DNA from: Actinotignum timonense
GTDB taxonomy: Bacteria; Actinomycetota; Actinomycetes; Actinomycetales; Actinomycetaceae
Assembly: GCF_030216305.1 (NCBI RefSeq)
Contig: NZ_JASOKT010000014.1
Coordinates: 1 to 50,126, forward strand
Direction: 5' to 3'
DNA length: 50,126 bases
The position numbers and the translations under genes are program-made. A model generated the notes under the pieces. That model made no database searches and was not told where the DNA came from. It worked only from the letters and a program-made list of their open reading frames with translations. Positions 29,037 through 37,941 of this stretch are shown one piece after another (position 1 is the first letter of the stretch; every line of letters starts with the position of its first letter).

Positions 29037-29272
29037 CACATCCCCTTTGCGTCAGCCAATAACGTGGCGATAGATACATTCTAGTGTGCCGCAGAAAGCT
29101 TTAAATAGATAACGGGAAGGCGAAAATTTCTTCCTGAGCGAGGGCGCAGCGCTTACGCGTGCGCGCCGCCGCGCGCGGGCAGCGTTTCGTGCGTGCGCAG
29201 GTCCCCGCATCGCTCGCGCGCCGCCGCACCACAGAATAGTACGACGACGCCGCAGCCTCCCGCCCCGCCCGC

Positions 29273-30013
29273 TTACCTTGCGATGGCGATATCCCTGAAA
29301 ATCCGCCCCACATCCGCGCGGGCCACCAGCCCGATAAGCACCCCGGTGGCATCCCCGGTGCGAGTGATGAGCACTGCGGGATGGCCGCGGTCGGTCAGGG
29401 CTATGCATACTGCCATGGCCCTATCGGAAGGTTTGGCGTAGAGGGGAGCGTCGTGCGTGCCGCTGTGGGCGAGGATATCCCCGGCCGGCACGTCGGCCAG
29501 CTGGGATTCTTTCCCGGCAGTCACCATTCCGGACACCCAGCGGGCCACCATATTGGTGGTGAGCAGCCCGATAATCGTGGAGCCATCCACCACCGGAAGC
29601 TGGGCGTAGCCGTGCGCGTCGAGAATAGCGGCGACGGTAGCGAAAGTATCCACGGGAGAGACGGTCGCGACGTCGTGAATCATGAAGTTTTGGATTTGCG
29701 GTTCGTTGCGCACCTGGAAAAGTAGCCGCTCGGCGGCTTCGACCAGGTCCGCGCGCGGGGTGGCAATGGGTTGGCCGTTCTTGTAGTTGTTATGCGCGAT
29801 GGTATTGCGCAGATTGCGCAGTACCTCGCCCAGGTTGTTATTGCGAACGACGGCGGGAACCCGCTTTTCGTACGCCTTCGCCCAGGCATCCCCGAAACCA
29901 CGTGAATCCAGGCCGGTGGCATGATCGAGCTCAGCCCGGAGGTCTTCCACCGCGGAGAGGAAACGCTGGGTGAGAGAGTTCGCGGTCGGGGAGGTGGCAG
30001 CGTCGTCGTTCAT
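29273..30013 (-). CDS. HEPN-like domain fused to two CBS domains
   Basis: The 246-residue protein has a helical N-terminal domain of about 100 residues ending in EVLRNLRNTIAHNNY. This fits the RNxxxH motif of HEPN ribonuclease folds. Two CBS modules follow: FMIHDVATVSPVDTFATVAA with LPVVDGSTIIGLLT, and PSDRAMAVCIALTDRGHPAV with GVLIGLVARADVGRIF. CBS pairs usually sense adenine nucleotides or related ligands. I infer a ligand-gated HEPN protein, but a non-catalytic binding role is possible since RNxxxH alone is weak evidence. The start MNDDAATS at 30013 is chosen over an upstream extension to 30091 that translates a repetitive CACGCGAACC tract. The second CBS ends at the protein C-terminus. 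Confidence 0.75.
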   Translation of the reverse strand: MNDDAATSPTANSLTQRFLSAVEDLRAELDHATGLDSRGFGDAWAKAYEKRVPAVVRNNNLGEVLRNLRNTIAHNNYKNGQPIATPRADLVEAAERLLFQVRNEPQIQNFMIHDVATVSPVDTFATVAAILDAHGYAQLPVVDGSTIIGLLTTNMVARWVSGMVTAGKESQLADVPAGDILAHSGTHDAPLYAKPSDRAMAVCIALTDRGHPAVLITRTGDATGVLIGLVARADVGRIFRDIAIAR

Positions 30014-30155
30014 GCCACCATGGTAGCGAAGCGGGCCGCGTTGCACGGACTGGAGTGGGTGGGTGAACCGTGCAACCGCGCACCCGTGCACTCGCGTGCA
30101 ACCGCACGCGAACCCCAGGCGAACCCCAGGCGAGCCGCACGCGAGCCGAAACGCG

Positions 30156-31589
30156 CTACCCGGTAAACCCGGTACCCAGGGTGCCCACCGGGCCGGGCTC
30201 GCCGTGGGTATTCGCGTGCCCGGAGCGCACCACCCACCAGCCGCCTAGCAGCCCGAGCACCGCGATGGCACCCCAGACGCCCACCACGGCCCAGCCCATC
30301 CCGGCCAGCGCCATAACCGGCACGAAGGACACCGCGGAAATCTCCACCGGAACCACCGGCAGGTAGGCATAACCGAATTGCTCAATGGTGCCCGATTCCA
30401 GCTTGGGATCCACGATGCGCAGCAGCGCCAGGCCGGTGGAAACAGAGCCGGTAGCCCACCCCCAGGTGAAGAGCTGGCGTTCGAACCAGCCCTCGCCCAT
30501 GAGCCGCGGGGCCACCACCAGGCCCAAAACCGTGCACAGAATAAGACCGAAGAGGAACAGCAAGCCGAGGGCCAGCAGGTGGTCGGAAACGAATTCCGGC
30601 TGAATCGAAGCAATACCGCACACAATTAGAATGTCCGTGCACAGCCCGGAAACCGAGCGCAGCGTGCCCGCGTCGAGCAGGTGGGAAGCCCCCACCCCGT
30701 TCATAACAATCCGCACCACGATCCCCACCAGGAAGGCGATGGCGAAAAGCGGGAAGGAAATACCGGGGAACAGGTGCTTGAGGAGCTGACCAATCCCGTA
30801 GCCGGCCACCGCCACCAGACTCACAATCCCGACCTCGAAGGAGAGCGTCTCAATCGAACCGCCGGAGAAGGTGTGGTAGCCCAGGGCCGGGCGGCGCTTA
30901 TTGGCATCGAGCACCCCGGTGAGGAGCTCATCGGGCAGGGAATCCATGCCGCGGAAAGCCTTGGCCTGCCCGCGCCGCGCCCCGAATTTCGCGAGGATAA
31001 TCCCGCCGACCACCCCGACCAGCAGCCCCACCGTAGCCGAGGTAAAAGCCAGCGACGCCACTTCCGGCTGCCCATTTTCCGCGTAAATATTGCCCACGGC
31101 CGCCGCGGTACCGAAACCGCCCGCCCAGCCGGTGAACAGCATAATGCCCAGCACGTCCGGCGAACCGAGCACCGGAGTGAGGAACAGCAGCGCGAAAGCC
31201 ATACCGAGCGCCACCTGCGCCCCGTACATAAGCACCCCGTAGGAAGCAAAACCACCCACCGCTTTATTGACTTTGCGAATATCAAAATCATCGGTGAGAG
31301 CCATGCAGGCAAACACAATAACAATAAGAATCGAGGCATACGTGCCCATATGCTCGGAGAACGGAATCCCGGTCACCTGCCACGACCCAATATGCCAGCC
31401 GCGGCTTTCCGCTACCGCCCCCAGCACATTCGGGCCGAGCACCAGCCCCAGCGCACCGGCAATCACCGAGGCGGGAACCAGCATATTCTGCAGCCACTTC
31501 ACCCGGGCGCGCAGAAACACCCCAATGGCGAGCAGCAGGCCAATCATTCCGGCGTCGACCAGCATGGTCCACGGCGTATATGCGTTCAT
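30156..31589 (-). CDS. gltS: GltS-type sodium:glutamate symporter
   Basis: This 477-residue membrane protein has about ten to twelve hydrophobic helices and the two inverted GltS-like halves. ASVIAGALGLVLGPNVLG and LFTGWAGGFGTAAAVGNIYA occur in the first half. VCGIASIQPEFVSDHLLALG and LFTWGWATGSVSTGLALLRI, with VDPKLESG after it, occur in the second. The Gly/Ser-rich GTAAAVG and TGSVSTG loops resemble the re-entrant substrate loops of the family. The family typically imports glutamate with Na+; another dicarboxylate is possible. The start ATG is preceded by AGGAGGGG. It is divergent from the sugar kinase gene. A cytoplasmic loop near residues 205-245 is basic (KFGARRGQAKAF). Confidence 0.88.
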   Translation of the reverse strand: MNAYTPWTMLVDAGMIGLLLAIGVFLRARVKWLQNMLVPASVIAGALGLVLGPNVLGAVAESRGWHIGSWQVTGIPFSEHMGTYASILIVIVFACMALTDDFDIRKVNKAVGGFASYGVLMYGAQVALGMAFALLFLTPVLGSPDVLGIMLFTGWAGGFGTAAAVGNIYAENGQPEVASLAFTSATVGLLVGVVGGIILAKFGARRGQAKAFRGMDSLPDELLTGVLDANKRRPALGYHTFSGGSIETLSFEVGIVSLVAVAGYGIGQLLKHLFPGISFPLFAIAFLVGIVVRIVMNGVGASHLLDAGTLRSVSGLCTDILIVCGIASIQPEFVSDHLLALGLLFLFGLILCTVLGLVVAPRLMGEGWFERQLFTWGWATGSVSTGLALLRIVDPKLESGTIEQFGYAYLPVVPVEISAVSFVPVMALAGMGWAVVGVWGAIAVLGLLGGWWVVRSGHANTHGEPGPVGTLGTGFTG

Positions 31590-32000
31590 CGTCCCCTCCT
31601 ACGATTGCGATAGTTACGTTCAGCGCGATGCGCGGGCGCTCGCGGTGTGCGATCTGCCCGGGCCCGCGCGATTCACGCGAAGCTTGCGGGAGGGGTGCGT
31701 GGAACCCACTCCCATTAGTAAAGATACAGTAAAACTATGGCGATTTTTTAGTTAGGTATGGTGCTGGGGGCTGCGATGTGCCGAGATTCACGCGCGCGCT
31801 CGCGGCCCGTTCGCGCCGTCGTGCGTCCCCGCACGGTTCGGTTGCCGCGCTTTTCCTTTTATTAACGACGACGCCGGGCCTCTCCGCCCGTGCGGACTCC
31901 CCCTCGATATGATGGCTATGGTGACCGCCACGCGCGCGACCCCGGCACACCAGGCCGGGGCGGCGGGGCGCGGGCGGCGTCGTCATCAAGGAGGAAAAAT
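31590..32000. other. Divergent intergenic region between gltS and the sugar kinase
   Basis: This 411-bp gap should hold both promoters. An AT-rich segment (31718-31760, with GATACAGTAAAACTATGGCG and TTTTTTAGTTAGG) is the likely leftward or rightward promoter area. Two CGTCGT-type words lie at 31813 and, on the other strand, at 31863. A third (GGCGTCGTCATC) occurs just before the kinase ribosome site. No gene is seen. Confidence 0.5.
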
Positions 32001-32939
32001 ATGACGGATCTGGTGACTTTCGGCGAATCGATGGGGGCTCTGACCTTTACGGAATCTCCGCAGATCGGGGCGCGGCCGCGCGCGTCCTTCGGCGGTGCGG
32101 AAACGAATGTGGCCATCGGGATGGCGCGGCTGGGGCATTCCACCGCGTGGGTCGGGAGCGTCGGCAAGGACCTATTTGGGTACATGATTATGCGGACCCT
32201 GCGCGGCGAGGGCGTGCGCTGGGATCACGCCCGCCAGATCACCACCGCGCCCACCGGGGTGCTGGTCTCGCGCCACGCCGGGCTGGGGACCTTCGCGGTG
32301 GATTACCACCGTAAGTTTTCCGCGGGGCGCCTCATTACCCCTGATCAGATCCGCGCCATGTTTGAGCTGGAGCCAAAAATCGTGCATCTGACGGGCATTA
32401 CCCCGGCGCTCGGGGAGGAAGCACGTGCCGCCACGATGCTCGCCGTGGAGCTGGCCGGGGAGCGCGGGGTGCCGGTGTCTTTCGATGTCAATTTCCGCTC
32501 GCGCTTGTGGGATGCTCAGGACGCGGCGCCGGTGCTCGCGCAGATCGCGCGCGGGGCGCATGTGGTCTTCGGCGGCACGGAGGAACTGGAGCTGCTCACC
32601 GGCGAATCCGAGGTGGCCGCGGCAACTCAGCGCCTGCTGGACTGGGGCGTTTCGGAAGTGGTGTGGAAAGATTCGACGACGGCGCGCGTGACCACCCCCA
32701 CCGAGTCGGTGGAACGACCCGGGCGGCGGGTGACCGTTGTGGATACCATCGGGGCTGGTGACGCCTTCGTGGCCGGTTATCTTTCCGGGTGGCTGGAGGG
32801 ACTTTCCTTCGCGGAGCGCCTGGACCGCGGGCACCTCCTGGGGGCCTTCGCGGTGGGCACCATCGGCGATTGGGAAGGCGGGCCCACCCGCGAAGAACTC
32901 ACCATCGCGGAGATCTCCGGCGGCGAAGTGGCGCGCTAG
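32001..32939 (+). CDS. PfkB-family carbohydrate kinase
   Basis: This is a 312-residue ribokinase-fold enzyme that phosphorylates a sugar or sugar acid with ATP. FGGAETNVAIGMARLG is PfkB signature 1. VGSVGKDLFG, SFDVNFRSRLW and the C-terminal signature VVDTIGAGDAFVAGY, with the catalytic Asp, are all present. Overall it looks closest to 2-dehydro-3-deoxygluconate kinases (TFGESMGALTF start, HYYR-like VDYHRKFSAGRL). The start ATG has AAGGAGGAAAA upstream. No linked pathway gene identifies the substrate, so 2-keto-3-deoxygluconate or fructose remains a guess. Confidence 0.9.
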   Translation: MTDLVTFGESMGALTFTESPQIGARPRASFGGAETNVAIGMARLGHSTAWVGSVGKDLFGYMIMRTLRGEGVRWDHARQITTAPTGVLVSRHAGLGTFAVDYHRKFSAGRLITPDQIRAMFELEPKIVHLTGITPALGEEARAATMLAVELAGERGVPVSFDVNFRSRLWDAQDAAPVLAQIARGAHVVFGGTEELELLTGESEVAAATQRLLDWGVSEVVWKDSTTARVTTPTESVERPGRRVTVVDTIGAGDAFVAGYLSGWLEGLSFAERLDRGHLLGAFAVGTIGDWEGGPTREELTIAEISGGEVAR

Positions 32940-32991
32940 CGCGCCGGCATTATCAACCTAAAGCTTTCCGAATGACTAAAAAGGGGCCATT

Positions 32992-34095
32992 ATGAAGAAG
33001 AGCGTTGGTGTTTTAACTGGACTGGTCGTGTTACTACTAGGCGGTTGTTCGCAAAAACAACCAGACTCCTCCGCCGTGGACCCGTCAGGGGCTTCCGGCA
33101 CAGTTCTCGACACTGTGACCTCCTCTCCGGAACCATCTTCTCGGTCTGCTACCACATGCGGCATGGGTGCGGAAGAGGCTTTTGCCGATGGTATTGCGCG
33201 AGCGCCGCATTTGCCCGATCTTCCTTGGATACAAGACATTCAGTATGCCGATCTCGATGGCTACGATCCGTGTGCTCCCCTTTCTGTCATTTCTGTTGCG
33301 GCAAGCCAATCCTCGGGGATACCCATGAGTGTCCAGATCCTTTATAGCCACGGTGAGTATCTGTATCCGGCTACAGGTAGTGACGTTTTCGGTATGCCGG
33401 CTAGCGTCGTACGAATATCGCCAAATGAAATTCAGATCAACTATCTTTATGCTAAAGCTGATGAAGATTCGGCGTCGGCAAGTGGCATAGCGTCGTCGAT
33501 TTTTACCATGAACGAAGCGGAAACGGAGATTGTCCGCGTGGGCCAACTCCCGCGGAGGGCAGAACAGCTTACAACAACCAGTTCGGACCACTTTGATAAA
33601 CCACGCTATGTCGACAAAGGCCATCGGCCGGGCGTTCCTGCTGGCGCATACATTGGGGCTGGCGGTCCGGTACCTGAAGGCGCGATTGAGATCCCGATCA
33701 GCGGTTATGATCCACAAAGCCAGCGGGACGTCCGAACCATTACTGATAAAGACGCTAATGTGACATGTCAGTTTTATGACCCGCCAAATGGCAGTGCTAC
33801 CTGCGGGGTGAAGTCATATAAGGAGCGTAACCTCTATCCATCACACCCGGGTAACAGTGGTAGTTTGCCCCGTTGGTCCTTCTCGCTATGGCGAGATGAA
33901 GTTCCGGAAGCGCACGAAACTCAGGATATTCAACCGTATATGGTCAAAAACTTTGGTCACATGGTTGTGAAACCTAGAGAGGTTGTCTATTCGGGCCCGT
34001 ATGTCTGTGTGGCAAGTAATTACGCCATGAGCTGTTGGAATACGGAAACAGGTCACGGGGTGTACATGGCGCGCAGTGGTTACCAGAGTTGGTAA
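32992..34095 (+). CDS. Lipoprotein of unknown function, lower GC than neighbours
   Basis: This 367-residue protein begins with a lipoprotein signal, MKKSVGVLTGLVVLLLGGCS, with lipobox LGGC. A Ser/Thr/Pro/Asp-rich linker follows. Six further Cys residues are visible downstream (for example CGMGAEEAF, DPCAPLS, VTCQFYDPP, ATCGVK and YVCVASNYAMSC), consistent with disulfides outside the cell. I recognise no family. Codon use is less GC-biased (GTT, TTT, TAT, GAT frequent) than in flanking genes, suggesting later acquisition. The start ATG follows AAAAAGGGG. It ends at a strong bidirectional hairpin shared with the convergent CAP-domain gene. Confidence 0.85.
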   Translation: MKKSVGVLTGLVVLLLGGCSQKQPDSSAVDPSGASGTVLDTVTSSPEPSSRSATTCGMGAEEAFADGIARAPHLPDLPWIQDIQYADLDGYDPCAPLSVISVAASQSSGIPMSVQILYSHGEYLYPATGSDVFGMPASVVRISPNEIQINYLYAKADEDSASASGIASSIFTMNEAETEIVRVGQLPRRAEQLTTTSSDHFDKPRYVDKGHRPGVPAGAYIGAGGPVPEGAIEIPISGYDPQSQRDVRTITDKDANVTCQFYDPPNGSATCGVKSYKERNLYPSHPGNSGSLPRWSFSLWRDEVPEAHETQDIQPYMVKNFGHMVVKPREVVYSGPYVCVASNYAMSCWNTETGHGVYMARSGYQSW

Positions 34096-34133
34096 TGAGT
34101 TCTTTCTATACGCATTTAGGTGCAGCGAAAACA

Positions 34134-34174
34134 AGCTCTGCACTCACCTTGGTGCGGTAGGTGAGTGCAGAGCT
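34134..34174. terminator. Bidirectional terminator between convergent genes
   Basis: A perfect 15-bp stem, AGCTCTGCACTCACC with GGTGAGTGCAGAGCT, has an 11-base loop. It is placed 38 bp after the lipoprotein stop and 54 bp after the CAP-protein stop. Confidence 0.8.
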
Positions 34175-34227
34175 GCACATACGCGAGGATGGCGCTACAG
34201 GATGGTGCTATTTCCTGGGTCGGCGCC

Positions 34228-36486
34228 TTAGCGGCGGACGGCGGGGGTGTCGGTGCCGTTGCCGTCCCAATCGCCCACGAAGAGCTGGTCGGAGGTGCGC
34301 CCGTAAGCGAGGACCTGGTCGGCTTCGCCAGCGGCTAGCGAATTCTTCACGTAAACGGTATTGCCCCGGCGCACCGCCAGCGTATCTACGCCGTCGCCGT
34401 TAAAATCGCCCAAAATTGTGGCGTCACCGGCACGGCCGTAAGAAAAAACGGTATCCGCCGCGCCGCCCGCGATGGCGTTTTTGACGTAGTACAGGTTGCC
34501 GCGGCGCACCGCGAACGTGTCCTTGCCGTCCCCGTCGAAATCGCCGGTGAGGACGGTGTCGCCCGCGCGCCCGTAGTGGACCACCCGGTCGGCCTCCCCG
34601 CCGTGCAGGGAATTGAGGACGTAGAAGGTATTGCCCCGCCGCACGGCGAAGGTATCCTTGCCGTCGCCATCGAAATCGCCTACTAGGATTTCATCGCCGG
34701 CGCGGCCGTAGGCGAATTCCACATCGGCAGCTCCGCCATCCACGCTGTTCTTGACGTAGATCTTGTTGCCGCGGCGCACCGCGAAGGTATCCTTACCATC
34801 GCCGTCCCAATCGCCGACGAGCACTTCATCGCCGGCCCGCCCGTAGGAAAATACGCTGGCGGCCTCGCGTGAGGTCCAATCATTGGAAACGTAGAAGACG
34901 TTGCCGGTGGCGGGGTTGTTGGGAGCGGGCGCGTTCGTGCCGGGAGTGCCGGGTGTAGGCGCGGGATTCGGCGCCGGCGCGGGTGAAAGGCGATCTACAT
35001 CGGCCTGGGCGCGCGCCACATCGGCCTCCGCGGTGGCGAGCCGCTCGCCGAATTCCCCGAGCTGCGCGGCGCGAGCGGCGGCACGCTCCCGCTCGCCCTG
35101 AGCGGCGGTGAGCTGCTCGGCGAGTTTCTGGACAGCTTGCTTCGCGGCCTTCGCGCTCTCATAAGCTGCGGTCGCGGCCGTGAGTTTGGCCTGCGCGGTA
35201 TCGAGCGCGGCCTTGGCCTCGTCGTATTCTCGGGCAGCGGTCTCAAGTTGCGTTTTCGCGATCTGGGCTTCCAAGGATTCAGGATCGCCCTTGGTAGCTG
35301 CTTCGAGTTCGGCCGTCGCATCTGCCAGAGCCGTACGAGCCACGGAAGATCCCTGGGCCATCTCATCCTTGAGGCCATTCATATAACTCTGCAGCGCGGC
35401 GGAGTAGTCCGCAACCGTTTGCGGCTGCGAGGTGTCACCGTAAAGAGGCGTGTGATCGAAAGTATTTGCCTGGATATTAGGGGCGAAAGCTATCCCGGTT
35501 ACGGTGTAATCGCGGTTCACAATATTAAGGTAATGCCCGACTTTCGCGAAGTCCGTGACGCCCTGGTCGTGGAGTGCCTTTTCGTTGTGATACCAGAGCT
35601 TGAGGGAGAGCTCATCGCCGGGATAGTTCGCGGAGGCAAGGTTTTCTGCCACGTTGAACGCGTTAATATGCGTCATTTTATTGGTGCGAGATTGTGCATT
35701 GACCTGGAGCTGGGCGACGGCCATGAGGTAGTCCGTGACCTTGAGCGGCTCAAGCTGGTGTGCGGCGCGCAGCTCGTTGATCTTCGTAATGAGGCTCAGG
35801 GTTGTCGCCATGGAATCCAGGTTCGTGGCATCATCGGCTGCGCCCGGATGAGTATAGGACGCTAGTGGCTTACCCTGGTACTCCGTATTGGTGCTGAAAA
35901 CATCGAGGGCTTTCTGGGCGCTGCGGGCTTCGTAAAACCCGAGGGTTCCCCGATCCCATTGCGCTTTCGCTGCGGTCTTGGATTCTTCAAGCTTGGCCCG
36001 AGCGGCATCCACTTGTTCCTGGGCGGCTTTGGCAGCCTCAGGATTGGGCGCAATCGCCTTATCGTAGGCGGCCTGCGCGGCATCGCGGCGGGCCCGCGCG
36101 GACTCGGCATTCTTGGCGAGTTGGGGCATGACAGAAGCTGCGTCGTCGTACCCCTTCTTTGCGGAATCGAAACTGGAAGCTTTCGCGACCGCGGCATCAT
36201 ACGCCTGTTGCGCGGCCTCCACCTGCGCGTTTGCCCGCGCGTAGGCCTGCGCGGCGCTCTGAATATCCGCGAGGCTCGCGCCGCTCGCTTTTATTTCCGC
36301 GAGGATGGCGTCCCGGGCGTTAATCGCGGCGGTGAGTCGGGCACGGGCCTCGGCGAGCTGGGTTGCGGAGCTATTACCGGGCGTGATGTCGCTGGCGGCG
36401 GCGGGAGCGGGGCTGAGAACCGGCAGGGCCTGGGCGGCGAGCGGGACCAGCAGAGCCCCCGTCATGAGGAGTGCCGATGTGCGCAT
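34228..36486 (-). CDS. Secreted CAP/SCP-domain protein with coiled coils and five C-terminal repeats
   Basis: This 752-residue exported protein has a signal peptide at residues 1 to ~31 (LLVPLAAQALPVLSPAPAAA). Residues ~40-200 are Ala/Glu/Lys-rich helical coiled coil. A CAP domain follows (~230-365), with LITKINELRAAHQLEPLKVT, NKMTHINAFNVAENLASANY and KVGHYLNIVNRDYT. A second coiled coil (~395-510) and a Pro/Asn linker lead to five 45-residue repeats. Each repeat holds YGRAGD, a GDWDGDGKD or similar acidic loop and FAVRRGN. The acidic loops look calcium-binding, as in FG-GAP/VCBS-like repeats. No sorting signal or membrane anchor is seen, so it is secreted or held by the repeats. It is convergent with the lipoprotein gene. 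Confidence 0.88.
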   Translation of the reverse strand: MRTSALLMTGALLVPLAAQALPVLSPAPAAASDITPGNSSATQLAEARARLTAAINARDAILAEIKASGASLADIQSAAQAYARANAQVEAAQQAYDAAVAKASSFDSAKKGYDDAASVMPQLAKNAESARARRDAAQAAYDKAIAPNPEAAKAAQEQVDAARAKLEESKTAAKAQWDRGTLGFYEARSAQKALDVFSTNTEYQGKPLASYTHPGAADDATNLDSMATTLSLITKINELRAAHQLEPLKVTDYLMAVAQLQVNAQSRTNKMTHINAFNVAENLASANYPGDELSLKLWYHNEKALHDQGVTDFAKVGHYLNIVNRDYTVTGIAFAPNIQANTFDHTPLYGDTSQPQTVADYSAALQSYMNGLKDEMAQGSSVARTALADATAELEAATKGDPESLEAQIAKTQLETAAREYDEAKAALDTAQAKLTAATAAYESAKAAKQAVQKLAEQLTAAQGERERAAARAAQLGEFGERLATAEADVARAQADVDRLSPAPAPNPAPTPGTPGTNAPAPNNPATGNVFYVSNDWTSREAASVFSYGRAGDEVLVGDWDGDGKDTFAVRRGNKIYVKNSVDGGAADVEFAYGRAGDEILVGDFDGDGKDTFAVRRGNTFYVLNSLHGGEADRVVHYGRAGDTVLTGDFDGDGKDTFAVRRGNLYYVKNAIAGGAADTVFSYGRAGDATILGDFNGDGVDTLAVRRGNTVYVKNSLAAGEADQVLAYGRTSDQLFVGDWDGNGTDTPAVRR

Positions 36487-36750
36487 AAGAGTCTCTTTCT
36501 GTTTCGACCGTGAAAGTGAAAGGGATAATTCCCGGAGCGCAGGTTAGTGGCCGTTCCTGGGCGTACGCCGGACGCATAGTGGGAAGAAGCTGGCCCGCGC
36601 CGCGCACGTCACCGCCGCGAAACCCCCACACACGACACCGGCGCCGCGGAGCGAATCGGATTCCCGAGGGAGATCGCGGTTCGCCACGCGGCGCCAATGG
36701 AGAGTTCAGGACTTGCGAGAGCTAGAAATAGAGCGAGAACGCTCTACCTT

Positions 36751-37941
36751 TTACTTACCGGTGGATCCGGGGCTGGCCTTACCGTCGGTGGTGTAGGACT
36801 TCGCGCCGGTTCCGGCGAGCGCCCCACCCTGGACGATAATGTAGGAATCGCGCAGCTGGCGACCAGCGAAGAAATCTTCGAGGATTTCGCGGGTGCCGGC
36901 AGCGTAGCGAGTCTGTGCGGACAGCGAGGAACCGGAGGTGTGAGGGGTCATCGCGTTGCGCGGCATGGTGCGCCACGGGTGATCCTCGGCCGGGGGCTGC
37001 GGGTACCACACGTCCCCGCCGTAGCCGCCGAGCTGGCCGGATTCGAGGGCCTTGACAATGTCGTCGCGCACCACGATCTCCGCGCGGGCGGTGTTCACGA
37101 TGTAGGAACCGCGGCGCATCGAGTTGATCATCTTCTCGTCCACCATATGGTAGGTATCCGAGGTGAGCGGGGAGTGGATGGATACCACGTCCACGCTACG
37201 CATGAGGTCCTCAACGGTCTCGTGGTAGGTGGCGCCGAGTTCCTTCTCCGTCTTCGGATCGAGGCGGTACAGATCGTAGTAGTGCAGGTTCACATCGAAG
37301 GGCTTCATGCGCTTGAGCAGGGCGCGGCCGATGCGGCCGGCGGCGATGACGCCCACGTCCATGCCTTCCAGGTCATAGGACCACTTGACGGCATCTGCGA
37401 TGTTCCAGCCCTTTTCGTCGGTGACGATACGGTGGGCGGGAACGAAGTTACGCACCAGGTTGAGGATGGTCATGGCCGCGTGCTCGGCCACCGAAATCGA
37501 GTTCGAGTAGGTGACCTCAGCAACCGTGATATTGCGCTTCATCGCTTCGGTGAGGTCCACGTGATCGGAGCCCACGCCGGCGGTGATGGCCAGCTTGAGG
37601 TTCTTGGCCTTCTCCAGGCGATCCTTGCCCAGGTAGGCGGGCCAGAACGGCTGGGAGATAACCACGTCCGCATCGGGAAGATGCTTCTCGAATTCCGAAT
37701 TCTCGCCTTCCTTATCGGAGGTGACGATGAGTTCGTGACCGTTATCCGCGGCCCACTTCTTCAGGCCCAGGGCGCCGGAGACGCACGCCACCATCTCGCC
37801 CGGGGTGAAATCGATGCCCGACGGCGTAGGAGTGCTGGAGCCGCCCGGGTAGCAATCAATCGTGGGAATGGAATCGCGAATGTACTTGGGCGGGAAGCCG
37901 TCCACGGGATCCGGGTACAGCACCATCAGAATTTTCGCCAT
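36751..37941 (-). CDS. fdh: NAD-dependent formate dehydrogenase
   Basis: This cytosolic, metal-free enzyme oxidises formate to CO2 while making NADH. The 396-residue protein aligns along its whole length with the Pseudomonas-type NAD-FDH as I recall it. The substrate residues Asn147, Arg286, Gln315 and His334 and the Asp310 equivalent are present. The Rossmann motif AAGRIG is at 200-205, and Asp223 (YYDLYRL) supports NAD over NADP. Positions equivalent to Cys145 and Cys255 are Ser146 and Ser257; only two Cys occur in the whole protein. The start ATG is preceded by AAAGAGGTGA. The leader contains a hairpin of GCCGGC-type arms around 37968-37985. It is monocistronic. Confidence 0.96.
   Translation of the reverse strand: MAKILMVLYPDPVDGFPPKYIRDSIPTIDCYPGGSSTPTPSGIDFTPGEMVACVSGALGLKKWAADNGHELIVTSDKEGENSEFEKHLPDADVVISQPFWPAYLGKDRLEKAKNLKLAITAGVGSDHVDLTEAMKRNITVAEVTYSNSISVAEHAAMTILNLVRNFVPAHRIVTDEKGWNIADAVKWSYDLEGMDVGVIAAGRIGRALLKRMKPFDVNLHYYDLYRLDPKTEKELGATYHETVEDLMRSVDVVSIHSPLTSDTYHMVDEKMINSMRRGSYIVNTARAEIVVRDDIVKALESGQLGGYGGDVWYPQPPAEDHPWRTMPRNAMTPHTSGSSLSAQTRYAAGTREILEDFFAGRQLRDSYIIVQGGALAGTGAKSYTTDGKASPGSTGK

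Noticed and set aside
36751..37941. Possible selenocysteine formate dehydrogenase
   Set aside because: The protein is the metal-free NAD-dependent type. No in-frame TGA or molybdenum cofactor motif is present.
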